A DNA stretch of 64,000 nt from Pseudomonadota bacterium (GCA_016719885.1 JADJYF010000003.1:1-64000), one strand, 5' to 3'; counted from the stretch's first letter, positions 1-9,503 are shown. A program made the numbers and translations. Notes: generated by a model not told the origin, from the sequence alone.

Positions 1-1270
1 AAATTTCGCGCAATTCAAATAAACGCACGGTCGGTCGGCGTTTTTCTGTTAGCATCGCTTTCAGTTTCCTACAGCGCATGGTTCGCGCTTCGTAGTTCTG
101 CGGAGCATGCGATAGTTCGATCGCCCAATACGGGCCTTGGAATCGCTTATTACGTTCGACGAAGTCTTTTTCGCCGCGTGCTGAGTGCTTATCTAAACCA
201 GGGGGCGGATCTGCTGACTGGGGCGATTCTTTCGCAATGCATCTAGTAGATGGGATAAAGGAGGTCCACCAGCGCGGGGGTAATTCAAACCACTAAAACC
301 GGTTTGCGGGCCGTTTCTTGAGGTCGCTCCATTGGATACAGGCGGAAGGGAAGATTGGGCGAAAGCGTGTATCGCGTTCAATGATTCTGTGATGGCGTAC
401 TTGCGGGGAATCCTGAAATTAAGACGGTCGTGTTGTCCTAGCATTCTGTTGCCGTGTTTGCAGCCTGAGGAGGAGCATGACTGGTCACATTGATGCGGCG
501 CGACGGTCGGTTCGTCCATGGTCCCTCAGGATGCGGACGTTCTTCTTGCGGGAATAAAGTCTGTGTCTGCCAATTCCAGGCGCTTGGACGAAATGTTGTG
601 TTTTGCCGCCGCCCTCGTCGGGAAAAAGATGGCGCGTTGCCTTCAGCGGGAAGCAGAGGCAAGCTGACAATTGGTGCGGAACAGGGCTGTAATTTTGGTG
701 GCTCGCGGAATATCAATTGGCGCGAGACCGGGTGCGGCGGTAATTCGTTGCGCGAATGCGGAGAAAAAATCGCTCCCTAATGTCGACGACTCGGCGATTT
801 GCGGGCCTCTGAAATGTACTCGAGGATTGGGGATGTAAGTCTGCACGCGGACCGCGCTCATCTCCAGTCGGGCAGGCTCGATCGAACTCGCGCACCGGAT
901 GAAATGGGAGAGTCAGTTTAGAGGCGCGATAGAGTAAACCGAGGAGGATGGAAACAAGACTGTCGAGGGGAAGGCGGTTAAAGGGGCGGCAGCATGGTTT
1001 GCCGACAGACGCGTAGATACGCTCGTGGATGGCGAGCGGTATGGCGGATTATGTTGGGTTTGATCAGTCATTGGCGTTTGTCAATGAGGTGGCGGTGCCT
1101 GAGCAATTACCGTGTGTCGTTGGAGAAGTTTTGCGGTTTCCAAGTTTAAATGGGGGCGCAAGCACGGGTGGGCGCCCGGTCTGAACTGCCTTCACTGATG
1201 CCGCTTGGCGGAGTTATATTGGAATTCGTTGGCGGTGCGTAGCTCAACGCGGCGCGCTACACGGAGACCT
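1..1270. other. No recognisable gene; possible decayed or poorly resolved sequence
   Basis: I find no open frame in this stretch that reads like a known protein family. Two short frames look slightly protein-like. One runs from about 286 to 498 on the + strand without a proper start. The other spans 1029-1184 (51 codons, ATG start, product beginning MASGMADYVGFDQSL). Neither could be assigned. Base composition looks less GC-rich than the rest of the window, and the next two genes carry many indels. This may therefore be eroded polysaccharide-locus DNA or a poor consensus. Confidence 0.35.
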
Positions 1271-1310
1271 TAATTGCGGTCCGCCCTCGCGGGAGTCCTG
1301 GGTTATTATC

Positions 1311-2373
1311 TTGGCAAAAACTGCATTGATCACCGGTGTCACCGGCCAGGACGGCGCCTACCTGGCCGGTTTCTGCTCGCCAAGGGTTACGAGGTGCATG
1401 GCATCAAGCGCCGCACCTCGATGTTCAATACCCAACGCATCGACCACCTCTACCAGGACGTGCATGAAGCGAACGTGCGCTTTGGGCTCCATTACGGTGA
1501 CCTGACCGATTCGAGCAGTCTGGTGCGCGTGATTCAGCAGGTGCGGCCGGACGAGATCTACAACCTCGGCGCGCAGTCCCATGTGGCGGTTTCGTTCGAA
1601 GAACCCGAGTACACAGCGGACTCGGACGCGATGGGGGCTCTGCGCATCCTCGAAGCCATCCGTATCCTGGGGCTCGAAAAATCGGTTCGCTACTACCAGG
1701 CCTCGACCTCGGAGATGTTCGGCCGCGTGCAGAAAACCCCCCAGGACGAGACCACGCCGTTCTACCCACGCTCGCCATACGGCGTGGCAAAGGTCTACGC
1801 CTACTGGATCACGGTGAACTATCGCGAAGCCTATGGGCTGTTTGCGTGCAACGGCATCCTGTTCAATCACGAATCGCCGCTTCGGGGCGAAACTTTCGTC
1901 ACCCGCAAGATTACCCGGGGCCTTGGGCGCATCAAGCTTGGGCTGCAGGATTGCCTATACCTCGGCAACCTGGATGCTCGGCTACGTCCAGGCGCAGTGG
2001 CTCATGTTGCAACAGCCGGTGGCCGAGGACTACGTGATTGCGACCGGTGAACAGCACAGTGTTCGCGAGTTCGTGGAGCTGGCGGCGCGCTGCATCGATA
2101 TGCCGGTCACCTGGCAGTGGTGCGGGCGCGGAGGAGCGGGGCATCGATGCCCAGGGCCGTTGCGTGGTGGCCATCGACCCGCGATATTTTCGGCCGACGG
2201 AGGTGGATACCCTTCTGGGAGATCCGAGCAAGGCGAGGCGGCAGTTGGGCTGGTCAGCCAGTACCAGCTTCGCCGAGCTGGTGCGGGAAATGGCGACCGA
2301 GGATCTGCGTGAAGCCGAACGCGAAGCGCTCATGAATGATCACGGGTTCAAAACCTACGATCACCACGAATGA
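1311..2373 (+). pseudogene. gmd: GDP-mannose 4,6-dehydratase, broken by frameshifts
   Basis: The enzyme converts GDP-D-mannose to GDP-4-keto-6-deoxymannose, the first step towards GDP-L-fucose and related deoxysugars, in the cytoplasm. The Rossmann start ALITGVTGQDGAYLA, the family stretch GIKRRTSMFNTQRIDHLY, the STSEMFG catalytic Ser/Thr region and YPRSPYGVAK with the catalytic Tyr/Lys are all present, but spread over three reading frames. Frame changes fall near 1370, 1980 and 2125. Near 1980 the expected RDWG-type segment is missing, so bases are lost there as well. Start is TTG at 1311. The neighbour fcl would carry out the next step. The many small indels suggest consensus errors as much as real decay. 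Confidence 0.85.
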
Positions 2374-2387
2374 ATGCCGGCAAATCA

Positions 2388-3343
2388 ATGTCATCGTCTC
2401 TGGGCAAAGTATACGTGGCAGGTCACCGGGGACTGGTCGGCTCCGCACTTGTTCGGCGCCTGCGGGGAGTGCGACAGGCTCGTTACGCGGAGCCACGCCG
2501 AGCTCGACCTTGCCGATGCCCGGGCGGTCAAGGATTTCTTCGCGACTGAAAGACCCGATACGGTGCTGCTGGCGGCCGCCAAGGTTGGGGGCATTCTCGC
2601 CAACCGGGATTTCCCCGGGGAGTTCATACGGGAGAATCTCGCCATCGAGTTGAATGCTCGACGCGGCGCGCGAGGCCGGTGCGCCGCCTGGTCTTCATGG
2701 GCTCTTCGTGCATCTACCCTCGAGAGTGCCCGCAGCCAATCCGCGAGGAGTATTTGCTGACCGGCCCGCTGGAGGAAACGAATCGGTCCTACGCCGTGGC
2801 CAAGATTGCGGGAATCGAGCTATGTGCGGCATTCAATCGTCAATATGGGACGGAATTTTTGGCGGTGATGCCGACTAACCTGTATGGTGCCGGGGATAGT
2901 TACGATCCGCTGGGCAGCCATGTGTTGCCAGGGCTCGTTCGTCGATTTCACGAAGCCAAGCACAGTGGCGCGCAGACGGTGAAGCCTGGGGTAGCGGCCG
3001 GCCACGCCGTGAGTTTCTGTGCAGCGACGATCTCGCGGATGCGTGCTGCTTTCCTGCTGCGTTGCCGAATGAGGCTTTTCGGGCGCTGACCGCGCGCCGT
3101 GGCCACTCATTAATATCGGCACGGGGCAAGACCTGTCGATTGCCGAGTTGGTTGAACTGGTGAAATCCGTGGTCGGGTACGCAGGACGGGTGACCTGGGG
3201 ATGCAGGCAAACCCGACGGCACACCGCGCAAGCTGTTGGATGTGTCGCGGCTCCGGCAGTTGGGCTGGCAGGCAAGACACCCCTGGCCATTGGCGTCGCT
3301 CGCGCCTACCGAGGACTTCCTTGCCCGCTACGCAAACGGTTAA
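2388..3343 (+). pseudogene. fcl: GDP-L-fucose synthase, broken by frameshifts
   Basis: This epimerase/reductase converts GDP-4-keto-6-deoxymannose to GDP-L-fucose, directly after Gmd. An ATG at 2388 gives VYVAGHRGLVGSALVRRL, the typical GxxGxxG NAD(P)-binding start. Later frames give AAAKVGGILANRDFP, MGSSCIYPRECPQPI and NRSYAVAKIAGI (the Tyr-x3-Lys catalytic pair). NIGTGQDLSIAELVELV reads across further shifts, and the last codons end at TAA 3341-3343. I count at least six frame changes (near 2466, 2655, 2990, 3040, 3090 and 3205, with more beyond). It lies 14 bases after gmd. Such a density of indels in two adjacent conserved genes points to poor consensus, though pseudogenisation is possible. 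Confidence 0.82.
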
Positions 3344-3461
3344 AGATGATGGCAAAGGCGACGGGTTGGTAGGATATCCCGCGACTTTCGGGCCCGAAGT
3401 GCAAGGAATTTTAATAACAGCGGGGCATCATCTCTAAGATGTCCACGCCTTGGATAGCACG

Positions 3462-5031
3462 ATGAACGCAACGCTACGCTATTGGAAAATTCCGCGGCAC
3501 TTTGGCTGCTGCTGGGCGCCGCGGTGGGTATCGCCGGCGTTCCTGTGCCTCGACAGCCTCCAGTTGATGGTCTCGTGGTGGAGTGAGCGCGAGGAATACA
3601 GCCACGGCTACCTGATCCCGGTAATTGCCGCCTACCTGGTGTGGCAACGCGGCGACCGCTTGCGCGAACTCGAATTCACCGGCTCCTGGTGGGCGTGGTG
3701 CTGGCCGGGCTGGGATTGCTTTTCTACCTGGTGGGGAGCTCTCGACGGTTTACACCATCATTCAATACGCCTTCGTCATCTTCGTGCTAGGCCTCGTCTG
3801 GGCCACCCTCGGCACCCGCGCATTCCGCGTCATCGCCATTCCGCTCTGCCTGCTGTTTTTCATGGTGCCGTTCCCGAATTTCATCTACAACAGCCTGTCG
3901 TCCAAGCTGCAGTTGCTGTCGTCCGAGATCGGCGTGATGGTGATTCGCGCCTTTGGCATCGGCGTGTTCCTGGAAGGCAATGTCATCGATCTCGGCAGCT
4001 ACAAGCTGCAGGTCATCGAGGCCTGCAACGGCCTGCGGTATCTCTTCCCCTTGATGACCTTGGGCGTGATCGTGGGCTACTTCTATCACGCGGCCATGTG
4101 GAAGCGCGTGCTGGTGTTCGTCTCGACGGTGCCCATCACCATCCTCATGAACAGTTTCCGCATCGGCGTCATCGGTGTGATGGTGGAATACTGGGGGCAG
4201 GGCATGGCCGAGGGCTTCCTGCATGACTTCGAAGGCTGGGCCATATTCATGGTCTGCTTCGCCATCCTGTTCTTCGAGATGTGGCTGTTGATGCGGCTCT
4301 CGAACGACCGCCGTCCGTTGCGCGAGGTGTTCGGTATCGATCCGCCTCTGCCGGTGCCGGCGGGCGCATCGTTCCAGGCCCGCCCGGTGTCGCCGCCGGC
4401 CGTGGCCGTGCTGGTCTTGACCCTTCTGACCTTGATTCCAGGCTTGACCTTGCCGAAACGGACGGAGGTGCCGCCGCAGCGAGCGAGCTTTACGGACTTC
4501 CCCGTGCAGGTGGCGGAATGGAAGGGCCGCGTGGGCAAGCTCGAGACCATTTATCTCGATGCGCTCAAACTCTCCGACTACGCCTTGATTGACTACACCA
4601 ACGCCAAGGGCGAGGTGGTCAATTTCTATTCCGCCTATTACGAATCCCAGCGCAAGGGGCAATCGGCCCATTCGCCCAAGTCCTGCCTGCCGGGCGGCGG
4701 CTGGGTGATGGAGCAGTTCGGGCAGCGCGCTGTCGAGGGCGTGACCATGGAAGGGGCGCCGCTGATGGTCAACCGCGTGGTGATTGCCCAGGGCCAGAGC
4801 CGGCAACTCGTCTACTATTGGTTTCAGCAGCGCGGCCGCGTGATCACCAACGAGTACCTGGTGAAGTGGTTCGTGTTCTGGGACGGCCTCACCAAGAACC
4901 GCTCGGACGGTGCGCTGGTGCGCCTGGTTGCGCCGCTACGGGAGGGCGAGGACGTTGCGCACGCGGATGAATTGATGCGTGACTTCGTGGCCAATGTGGC
5001 CGACCAGTTGCCGCGCTTCATTCCGAACTGA
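3462..5031 (+). CDS. Exosortase fused to EpsI domain (XrtD-like), N-terminus frameshifted
   Basis: Inner-membrane transpeptidase-like protein that cleaves and sorts proteins bearing a PEP-CTERM-type tail. The core is intact from about 3750. It has multiple membrane segments, EACNGLRYLF with the catalytic Cys (codon 4024-4026), NSFRIGVIG with the conserved Arg, and a conserved His in FLHDFEGW. After about residue 240 of the intact frame comes a soluble EpsI-type domain (KRTEVPPQRASF through the HSPKSCLPGGGW motif) to the end. The first 80 or so codons need frame changes near 3486, 3540 and 3690. An exosortase with fused EpsI fits the VPLPA-CTERM-specific XrtD type, matching the VPLPG tail of the protein at 45.8 kb. 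The subtype is inferred; the exosortase family is clear. The next gene follows after 8 bases. Confidence 0.85.
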
Positions 5032-5039
5032 GACGACCG

Positions 5040-6683
5040 ATGCTGTCCTTTTTTGCACTGATCGTCGCGATGTTCATCACGATGATGCTGATCCCGCCGC
5101 TCATGAAATCGGCGGAGCGGTTTTCTTTTGTCGACATGCCGGACGCGCGCAAGGTGCACACCGCCCCGGTGCCGCGCATCGGCGGCGTGGCCATGGTGGC
5201 GGGCGCGGTGACGCCCATATTGCTGTGGATGCACCCGGAGCAGGACGTGCGCGGCCTGCTCTACGGCATTTGCCTCATCTTGTTCTTCGGTGTGTGGGAC
5301 GACCGCGCGGCGCTGGATTACCGCGTCAAGTTCGTTGGCCAGCTGCTGGCCATCTGCGTGGTGGTGTTCTACGGCGGGGTGGTGATTCGCTTCATCCCGT
5401 TCCACAGTTTCGAGCCCATCCCCGATTACGTGGCCTACCCGTTGACGGTCTTCGCGTTGCTCGGGGTGACAAATGCCATCAATCTCTCCGATGGCCTCGA
5501 CGGGCTGGCGGCCGGCACCACGTTCCTGAGCGTCGGCATGATCAGCCTCATGGCCTACATGGTGCACGACTACGACATGTTCATGCTGGCCATGGCCTTG
5601 CTCGGCTGCATCATCGGCTTCCTGCGCTTCAACACCCATCCGGCGCAGATCTTCATGGGCGATGGCGGTAGCCAGTTCTTGGGCTTCGCCGCCGGTGTGC
5701 TGGTGATCCAGTTGACCCAGAAGTCCGGCACCATCTTGAGCCCGGCCATGCCGCTGTTGCTGCTGGGCTTGCCGCTCATCGATACCTTCCTGGTGATGGG
5801 GCAGCGCCTGGCGGAAGGCCGTTCACCCTTCCGCCCCGACAAGAACCATCTGCATCACAAGTTGATGGCGCTCGGCTTTGATCACTACGAGGCGGTGGTC
5901 GTCATCTATTCCTTGCAGACCACGCTGGTGACCCTGGCCTACTTGCTGCGATATCGCTCGGATCTCGCCAGCGTGGCCACGTTCCTCGCGGTGTTGGTGA
6001 CCATCGGTGGGTTCTTCCCCTTGGCGCAGCGTTTGGGCTGGCGCGTGCATAGGGAACGCACGGCCACCGCGCCGTCGGCCATCACCCGATTCGCCGGCAG
6101 GTTGAAGAGCAGTGGCCTGTTGGGCACGGTGCCCGTGCTGATGGCGGCGATGTCGATTCCGGTCTACGCCTGCGTTGCCATCATGCTCACCGGGGAGTTT
6201 CCCAACGACGCGATGCTGACAGCCTATGTGCTCGCGGGCACCGGTGTGGCAATGCTGCTCCTGCGGCGCAACCATGCCAGTTACGCCTTGCTCGAACGCC
6301 TGCTGTTGTATGTGGCGGTGACCACGGTGGTGTTCTACTGGGGCCGGGTGCAGACCGAGTCGGTGTGGCTGCATCGCGCCGAGAATGTCTATTTCGGCGC
6401 GCTGGGCCTGGCGCTGATGACCGCGTACCGCTTCACGCGCAACCGGAATTTCAGCGTCACGCCAACCGACTTCCTGATCATCTTCATCGCCTTGGTGGTG
6501 CCGACGGTGTCGTCGTCGTTGTTTCCGCAGAACAACGTCACCGAGGTTGCAATCAAGGTGTTGATCCTGTTTTACGCAGTGGAGTTGATTGTCGCCCAGG
6601 CGGCCGGGCGGCTATGGCTGCTGCGAGTGACTGTTGCCGCCACCATGAGTTTGCTGGCATTGCGGGTGGGCATGGTGGCGTAG
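5040..6683 (+). CDS. WecA/MraY-family undecaprenyl-phosphate glycosyl-1-phosphate transferase
   Basis: Transfers a sugar-1-phosphate (often GlcNAc-1-P) from UDP-sugar to undecaprenyl phosphate, starting lipid-linked polysaccharide synthesis at the inner membrane. Family motifs are complete: DD at 87-88, NAINLSDGLDGLAAG (Asn148, Asp151), GDGGSQFLG with Asp208, and the HLHH motif at 270-273. About eleven hydrophobic segments precede residue 330. A further run of membrane segments fills residues 350-547, making the protein roughly 200 residues longer than WecA; this extension is not one I recognise. Lying 8 bases after the exosortase, it fits an exopolysaccharide/exosortase locus. The substrate sugar cannot be read from the sequence. 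Confidence 0.88.
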   Translation: MLSFFALIVAMFITMMLIPPLMKSAERFSFVDMPDARKVHTAPVPRIGGVAMVAGAVTPILLWMHPEQDVRGLLYGICLILFFGVWDDRAALDYRVKFVGQLLAICVVVFYGGVVIRFIPFHSFEPIPDYVAYPLTVFALLGVTNAINLSDGLDGLAAGTTFLSVGMISLMAYMVHDYDMFMLAMALLGCIIGFLRFNTHPAQIFMGDGGSQFLGFAAGVLVIQLTQKSGTILSPAMPLLLLGLPLIDTFLVMGQRLAEGRSPFRPDKNHLHHKLMALGFDHYEAVVVIYSLQTTLVTLAYLLRYRSDLASVATFLAVLVTIGGFFPLAQRLGWRVHRERTATAPSAITRFAGRLKSSGLLGTVPVLMAAMSIPVYACVAIMLTGEFPNDAMLTAYVLAGTGVAMLLLRRNHASYALLERLLLYVAVTTVVFYWGRVQTESVWLHRAENVYFGALGLALMTAYRFTRNRNFSVTPTDFLIIFIALVVPTVSSSLFPQNNVTEVAIKVLILFYAVELIVAQAAGRLWLLRVTVAATMSLLALRVGMVA

Positions 6684-6696
6684 GGGGGAGTGTGGG

Positions 6697-6762
6697 TGTG
6701 CGAATGAATTCGCACCTACAAGAGAGGTTCCGACGGCTTGTAGGTGCGAATTTATTCGCACA
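6697..6762. repeat. Family B palindromic repeat pair, terminator-like
   Basis: Two inverted copies of a short element with core TGTGCGAATGAATTCGCACC sit head to head about 15 bases apart, just after the glycosyl-phosphate transferase stop. Each copy is itself a hairpin (GTGCGAAT...ATTCGCAC). The same family recurs at 7.4, 9.36, 33.0, 38.0 and 39.4-39.5 kb. Its position after a gene end suggests use as a terminator or mRNA-stabilising hairpin. Confidence 0.75.
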
Positions 6763-6830
6763 TTCCAATTCTTGGGCCCGATGGCCTGGCGCATTGAATC
6801 GGCATCCTCTGCGTTACTCTCCCGTATGAA

Positions 6831-6854
6831 TGTCAGCCTGAAGGCTGACCCACA
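6831..6854. repeat. Family A palindromic repeat, single half
   Basis: One copy of the GTCAGCCTGAAGGCTGACCC element, related to the units at 11.9, 20.1-20.8 and 22.4-22.6 kb. The rest of 6763-6991 holds no gene that I can recognise. Confidence 0.6.
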
Positions 6855-6991
6855 ACAAGTCTTATCTCTCCTTGGTACGGGCCCGCGAGTTTGCGGTGCT
6901 TGCCGGGGCGCGCGCGAACGCGGGTATACTCCCTACAGTCCATGGGATCCTGTGTTCCGCGGGTTGGCCCCTATGCGAAATGGAGCTTGGT

Positions 6992-7198
6992 ATGGAATTG
7001 ACTGCAGTCCTCACGCCGTCCGAAGAGGGCGGATTCGTCGCCCTGAATCCTGAGACTGGAACTACAACCCAGGGTGACACAATCGAAGAGGCCCTTGCCA
7101 ATCTTTCTGAGGCGACGGCCCTCTACCTTGAAGAATTTCCGCGCTCGATCAAAGGACACCCGCTGGTAACGATGATTTCTGTGCCGGAGCATGCCTAA
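6992..7198 (+). CDS. hicB: HicB-type antitoxin
   Basis: Small (68 residues) antitoxin of a type II HicAB pair; in the family it blocks the HicA mRNA interferase. The sequence has the short HicB fold: MELTAVLTPSEEGGFVALNP, then the TTTQGDTIEEALANLSEA stretch typical of the degraded RNase H-like domain. I chose ATG 6992; an ATG at 6980 would add four residues. Its end overlaps the hicA start by 8 bases, the usual coupling although hicB-first order is the less common arrangement. No separate DNA-binding domain is visible, as in other short HicB proteins. The partner toxin gene is interrupted, so this may be an orphan antitoxin. Confidence 0.85.
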   Translation: MELTAVLTPSEEGGFVALNPETGTTTQGDTIEEALANLSEATALYLEEFPRSIKGHPLVTMISVPEHA

Positions 7199-7406
7199 GC
7201 TTCCTCGGATATCGGGAGCGGAGGCACTTCGGGCGTTCCAGAGGCTCGGCTTCGAAAAGGTCCGACAGCGGGGAAGCCACGTTATTGTGAGAAATGGCGC
7301 CCGCGGATGAGTTATTCCACTCCACGCGGAGTTGAAAACGGGAACATTGGCAGGCTTGCTCAGGCAAGCGGATGTGACCCCGGAAGCATTCTTGGCTGCG
7401 CTTTGA
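7191..7406 (+). pseudogene. hicA: HicA-type mRNA interferase with in-frame TGA
   Basis: The reading frame starts at ATG 7191 inside the hicB end and gives MPKLPRISGAEALRAFQRLG, then RQRGSHVIVRNGARG. The GSHVI segment holds the catalytic His of HicA. A TGA follows at 7308-7310. The same frame continues with VIPLHAELKTGTLAGLLRQA and ends at TGA 7404-7406, matching the second half of HicA. Family members usually have Cys (TGC/TGT) where the TGA stands, so one base change explains the break. The truncated product would keep the catalytic His but lose the C-terminal strand and helix. Confidence 0.85.
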
Positions 7407-7421
7407 GAGATATGATTTCAA

Positions 7422-7447
7422 TGCGCGATTGAAATCGCACCTACGAG
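7422..7447. repeat. Family B palindromic repeat (GCGATTGAAATCGC variant)
   Basis: A single element with hairpin core TGCGCGATTGAAATCGCACC, 16 bases after the hicA stop. It is the same variant as the copy at 39,492-39,515. Confidence 0.65.
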
Positions 7448-7476
7448 AGAGTGTCAGCGCGGTTTGCCGAAGTGAC

Positions 7477-7563
7477 TTAGGCCGGTTCGACGTGCAGTTT
7501 CACTCCAAGGGCTTTGGCTACTTTGAGGACGGTTGCGAAGGTCGGATTGCCGGTGCTGCTGAG
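7477..7563 (-). pseudogene. C-terminal remnant of a HigA/Xre-type antitoxin
   Basis: On the minus strand the last codons read STGNPTFATVLKVAKALGVK followed by LHVEPA and a stop. This closely matches the conserved C-terminus of addiction-module HTH antitoxins of the HigA family, whose tail reads like GNPxFATVLKVLxALGLxLxVxPA. Upstream, the frame loses similarity and runs into the 3' end of the phosphohexomutase gene at 7584. The N-terminal part of the helix-turn-helix and any partner toxin are missing. It is probably the scar of a lost toxin-antitoxin module next to the hicBA pair. Confidence 0.6.
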
Positions 7564-7583
7564 ACACTTCGTCCGAGTGGCTG

Positions 7584-9251
7584 TCAGCTCGTTCTTAAGT
7601 CCCCGCAAAGCCGCAAGAGTATGCCGTCCGGCGCGCTCACGGCGATCTCGACAATCTCATCGGCGCGCTGTTGAGTGGCGGCCACCGCGTAGATGCGTAG
7701 CTCATCGGCGTTGCCGGACGGGCGGATGTGCGCTACCTCGCCGTTGCTGAAATACATGCGCACGCCGTCGGTATGGTCGATGCGTTCGAGCGCCGTGAAT
7801 CCATCTCGTGCCTGAAAGTAGCGCGCTGTGTGGGCAGCGATGTCTTGCTGAACGGTAAACGATTCGATGACTTGCTGGCTGACAGCGCGCGGGCACTCGC
7901 GCAACAAGCCCGCGCGGCTGTAGCGCGCCGGCAGGCGGCTGAACAAGGCATCCATGCTGCACTGGTGGTCGGCCATTTGTGCCAGCACGCTGAGTACCGG
8001 CAGGAACGCATCGCGCGTCGGCAACGCGGGCAGCGAGGCGTGGGCCAGGGTGAAGTCGGAGCCGGTCAGGAAGCCGCCGTTGGCTTCCCATCCGCAGATG
8101 CGGGTGGCGCCTAATCGATCCGCCTCGATCATGCCGGCGATGACGTAGGGTGAGCCTATGCGGGTCTTGGGCGCCAGCACGGGGGCGAGCGCACTGGTGT
8201 CGATGGCATCGTTGCAACTGATGGGCACCACCACGGCATCCGGCTTCAAGTGCAGGGCGACAACCATGCCCACCCGATCGCCGGGATGGAACCTGGCCAG
8301 GCAATGGCCGTCTTCCTGATAGCTGAGCCCGACCAGCAGCGGTCGATCCGAATCACCGTCGGTCGAGACTACGGCGTGGTAGCGCGCGCCGTTGATGCTG
8401 GCGCGCTGGGCCAGGCTGCGAATGTTTGCGAGGGTCTCGGCGTCGATGGCCTCGGTGTCTATGGGGACAAACGTCTCGCTACGGCCGATGGGCATCGCTT
8501 CCGCGCCGAGCGCGTGCAGCGCTTCCACCAATAGATCTCGACCGACGGCCGAGTGCTGATAGACCAGCACTCGCAGACCGCCGAGGGCGTTGGGGCCGAA
8601 GAAGTCCGAGTAGCGTGCCAGGTATTCCTGTCGGGCCAATGGCTGCGGTGGCTGGCATGGGCGGCTGCCGGACTTGAAGCGACCGTCGACGCCGAAGAGG
8701 GAGTCCGCCGTTGATTGGCCATAGATGCGGGCTCGCCAGCGCTCAACGTATTCCCCGATCGGCGCTTCGTCCGTCTTCAGCAACTCACCCTTGGCGCTGT
8801 TGGTCTTGTAGCCGTTGCGATGAAAGGGAATGTGGCTGCCCGTCACCATCATGCTGCCGAGACCGCGGGCCATGGCGTAGGCGCAGAGGGCAGGGGTGGG
8901 GATTTCGCCCAGGTTCAACGGTCTCATGCCCGCATCGACGACGGCCTGCTCGATGGCTTGCGCCAGCTCGCCGCGCCCGCCTTGCTCGGCGACATAGCGT
9001 GTGGAGCTCGGGCGCAGGTCGTGCGCGTAACAAAAGGCATCGCCGGGCACGATGCCGCCTTGCTCGCGCGGCAGGTGCTGCAGGTATTCGAGTTCGGCGC
9101 GGGCGTTGATGTAGATCTCGAGCTGGGTGAGGTCCAGCACATCGCCCCGTCGCCCGCTGGTGCCGAACTGGAGTGCGCGTGGGGTGTGGTCGAGTGCTTG
9201 TGCCAGGGTGAGGGGCGATGGGGTATCGGGCAGGGACATGGTCGCAGGCAT
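7584..9251 (-). CDS. Phosphomannomutase/phosphoglucomutase family protein
   Basis: Alpha-D-phosphohexomutase of the kind that interconverts hexose 6- and 1-phosphates to feed nucleotide-sugar synthesis (GDP-mannose for the gmd/fcl pathway is a natural use). The phosphoserine loop reads MVTGSHIPFHRNGYKT, the variant TGSHIP form. The metal-binding loop DGDSDRPLLV and the sugar-binding region GWEANGGFLTGSDF are present. RPSGNADELRIY is the C-terminal phosphate-binding motif. Length is 555 residues. The last dozen codons run into the antitoxin remnant and look non-native, so the original C-terminus may have been replaced. An in-frame ATG four codons in is an alternative start. It is transcribed away from prsT. 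Confidence 0.88.
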   Translation of the reverse strand: MPATMSLPDTPSPLTLAQALDHTPRALQFGTSGRRGDVLDLTQLEIYINARAELEYLQHLPREQGGIVPGDAFCYAHDLRPSSTRYVAEQGGRGELAQAIEQAVVDAGMRPLNLGEIPTPALCAYAMARGLGSMMVTGSHIPFHRNGYKTNSAKGELLKTDEAPIGEYVERWRARIYGQSTADSLFGVDGRFKSGSRPCQPPQPLARQEYLARYSDFFGPNALGGLRVLVYQHSAVGRDLLVEALHALGAEAMPIGRSETFVPIDTEAIDAETLANIRSLAQRASINGARYHAVVSTDGDSDRPLLVGLSYQEDGHCLARFHPGDRVGMVVALHLKPDAVVVPISCNDAIDTSALAPVLAPKTRIGSPYVIAGMIEADRLGATRICGWEANGGFLTGSDFTLAHASLPALPTRDAFLPVLSVLAQMADHQCSMDALFSRLPARYSRAGLLRECPRAVSQQVIESFTVQQDIAAHTARYFQARDGFTALERIDHTDGVRMYFSNGEVAHIRPSGNADELRIYAVAATQQRADEIVEIAVSAPDGILLRLCGDLRTS

Positions 9252-9355
9252 GATCTGTAATGGACCGGATTATAGGGGCGGAGAGCGGCATGGCAGGTGG
9301 GATGCAGGTGGCAGAATCAGGACGAGGGCCGGGCATGTACCTCGTCTTTGTTGAT

Positions 9356-9380
9356 TGTGCGAATGCATGCGCACCGACAG
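9356..9380. repeat. Family B palindromic repeat, diverged copy
   Basis: The core TGTGCGAATGCATGCGCACC keeps the hairpin but has GCAT in place of AATT at the centre. It lies in the 250-base gap between the divergently transcribed phosphohexomutase and prsT. I see no other gene or clear promoter in that gap. Confidence 0.55.
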
Positions 9381-9503
9381 GGGCCGAGCAAGAATCCGCC
9401 CGGCTTGGGAGCAATTCCCGCCGTGAAACGCGAACTCTTCGAGAATTTTCAAAAACCCATGTGTAAAATGCCGCTCCGCACAATGCGCAAACTCGGACCT
9501 GCC

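Noticed and set aside
3787..4806. Long minus-strand frame opposite the exosortase
   Set aside because: It is the His/Gln-rich antisense shadow of a high-GC gene and matches no family.
7308..7310. TGA in hicA read as selenocysteine
   Set aside because: No SECIS-like hairpin is evident after the codon and HicA is not a known selenoprotein family; a point mutation or base error is simpler.
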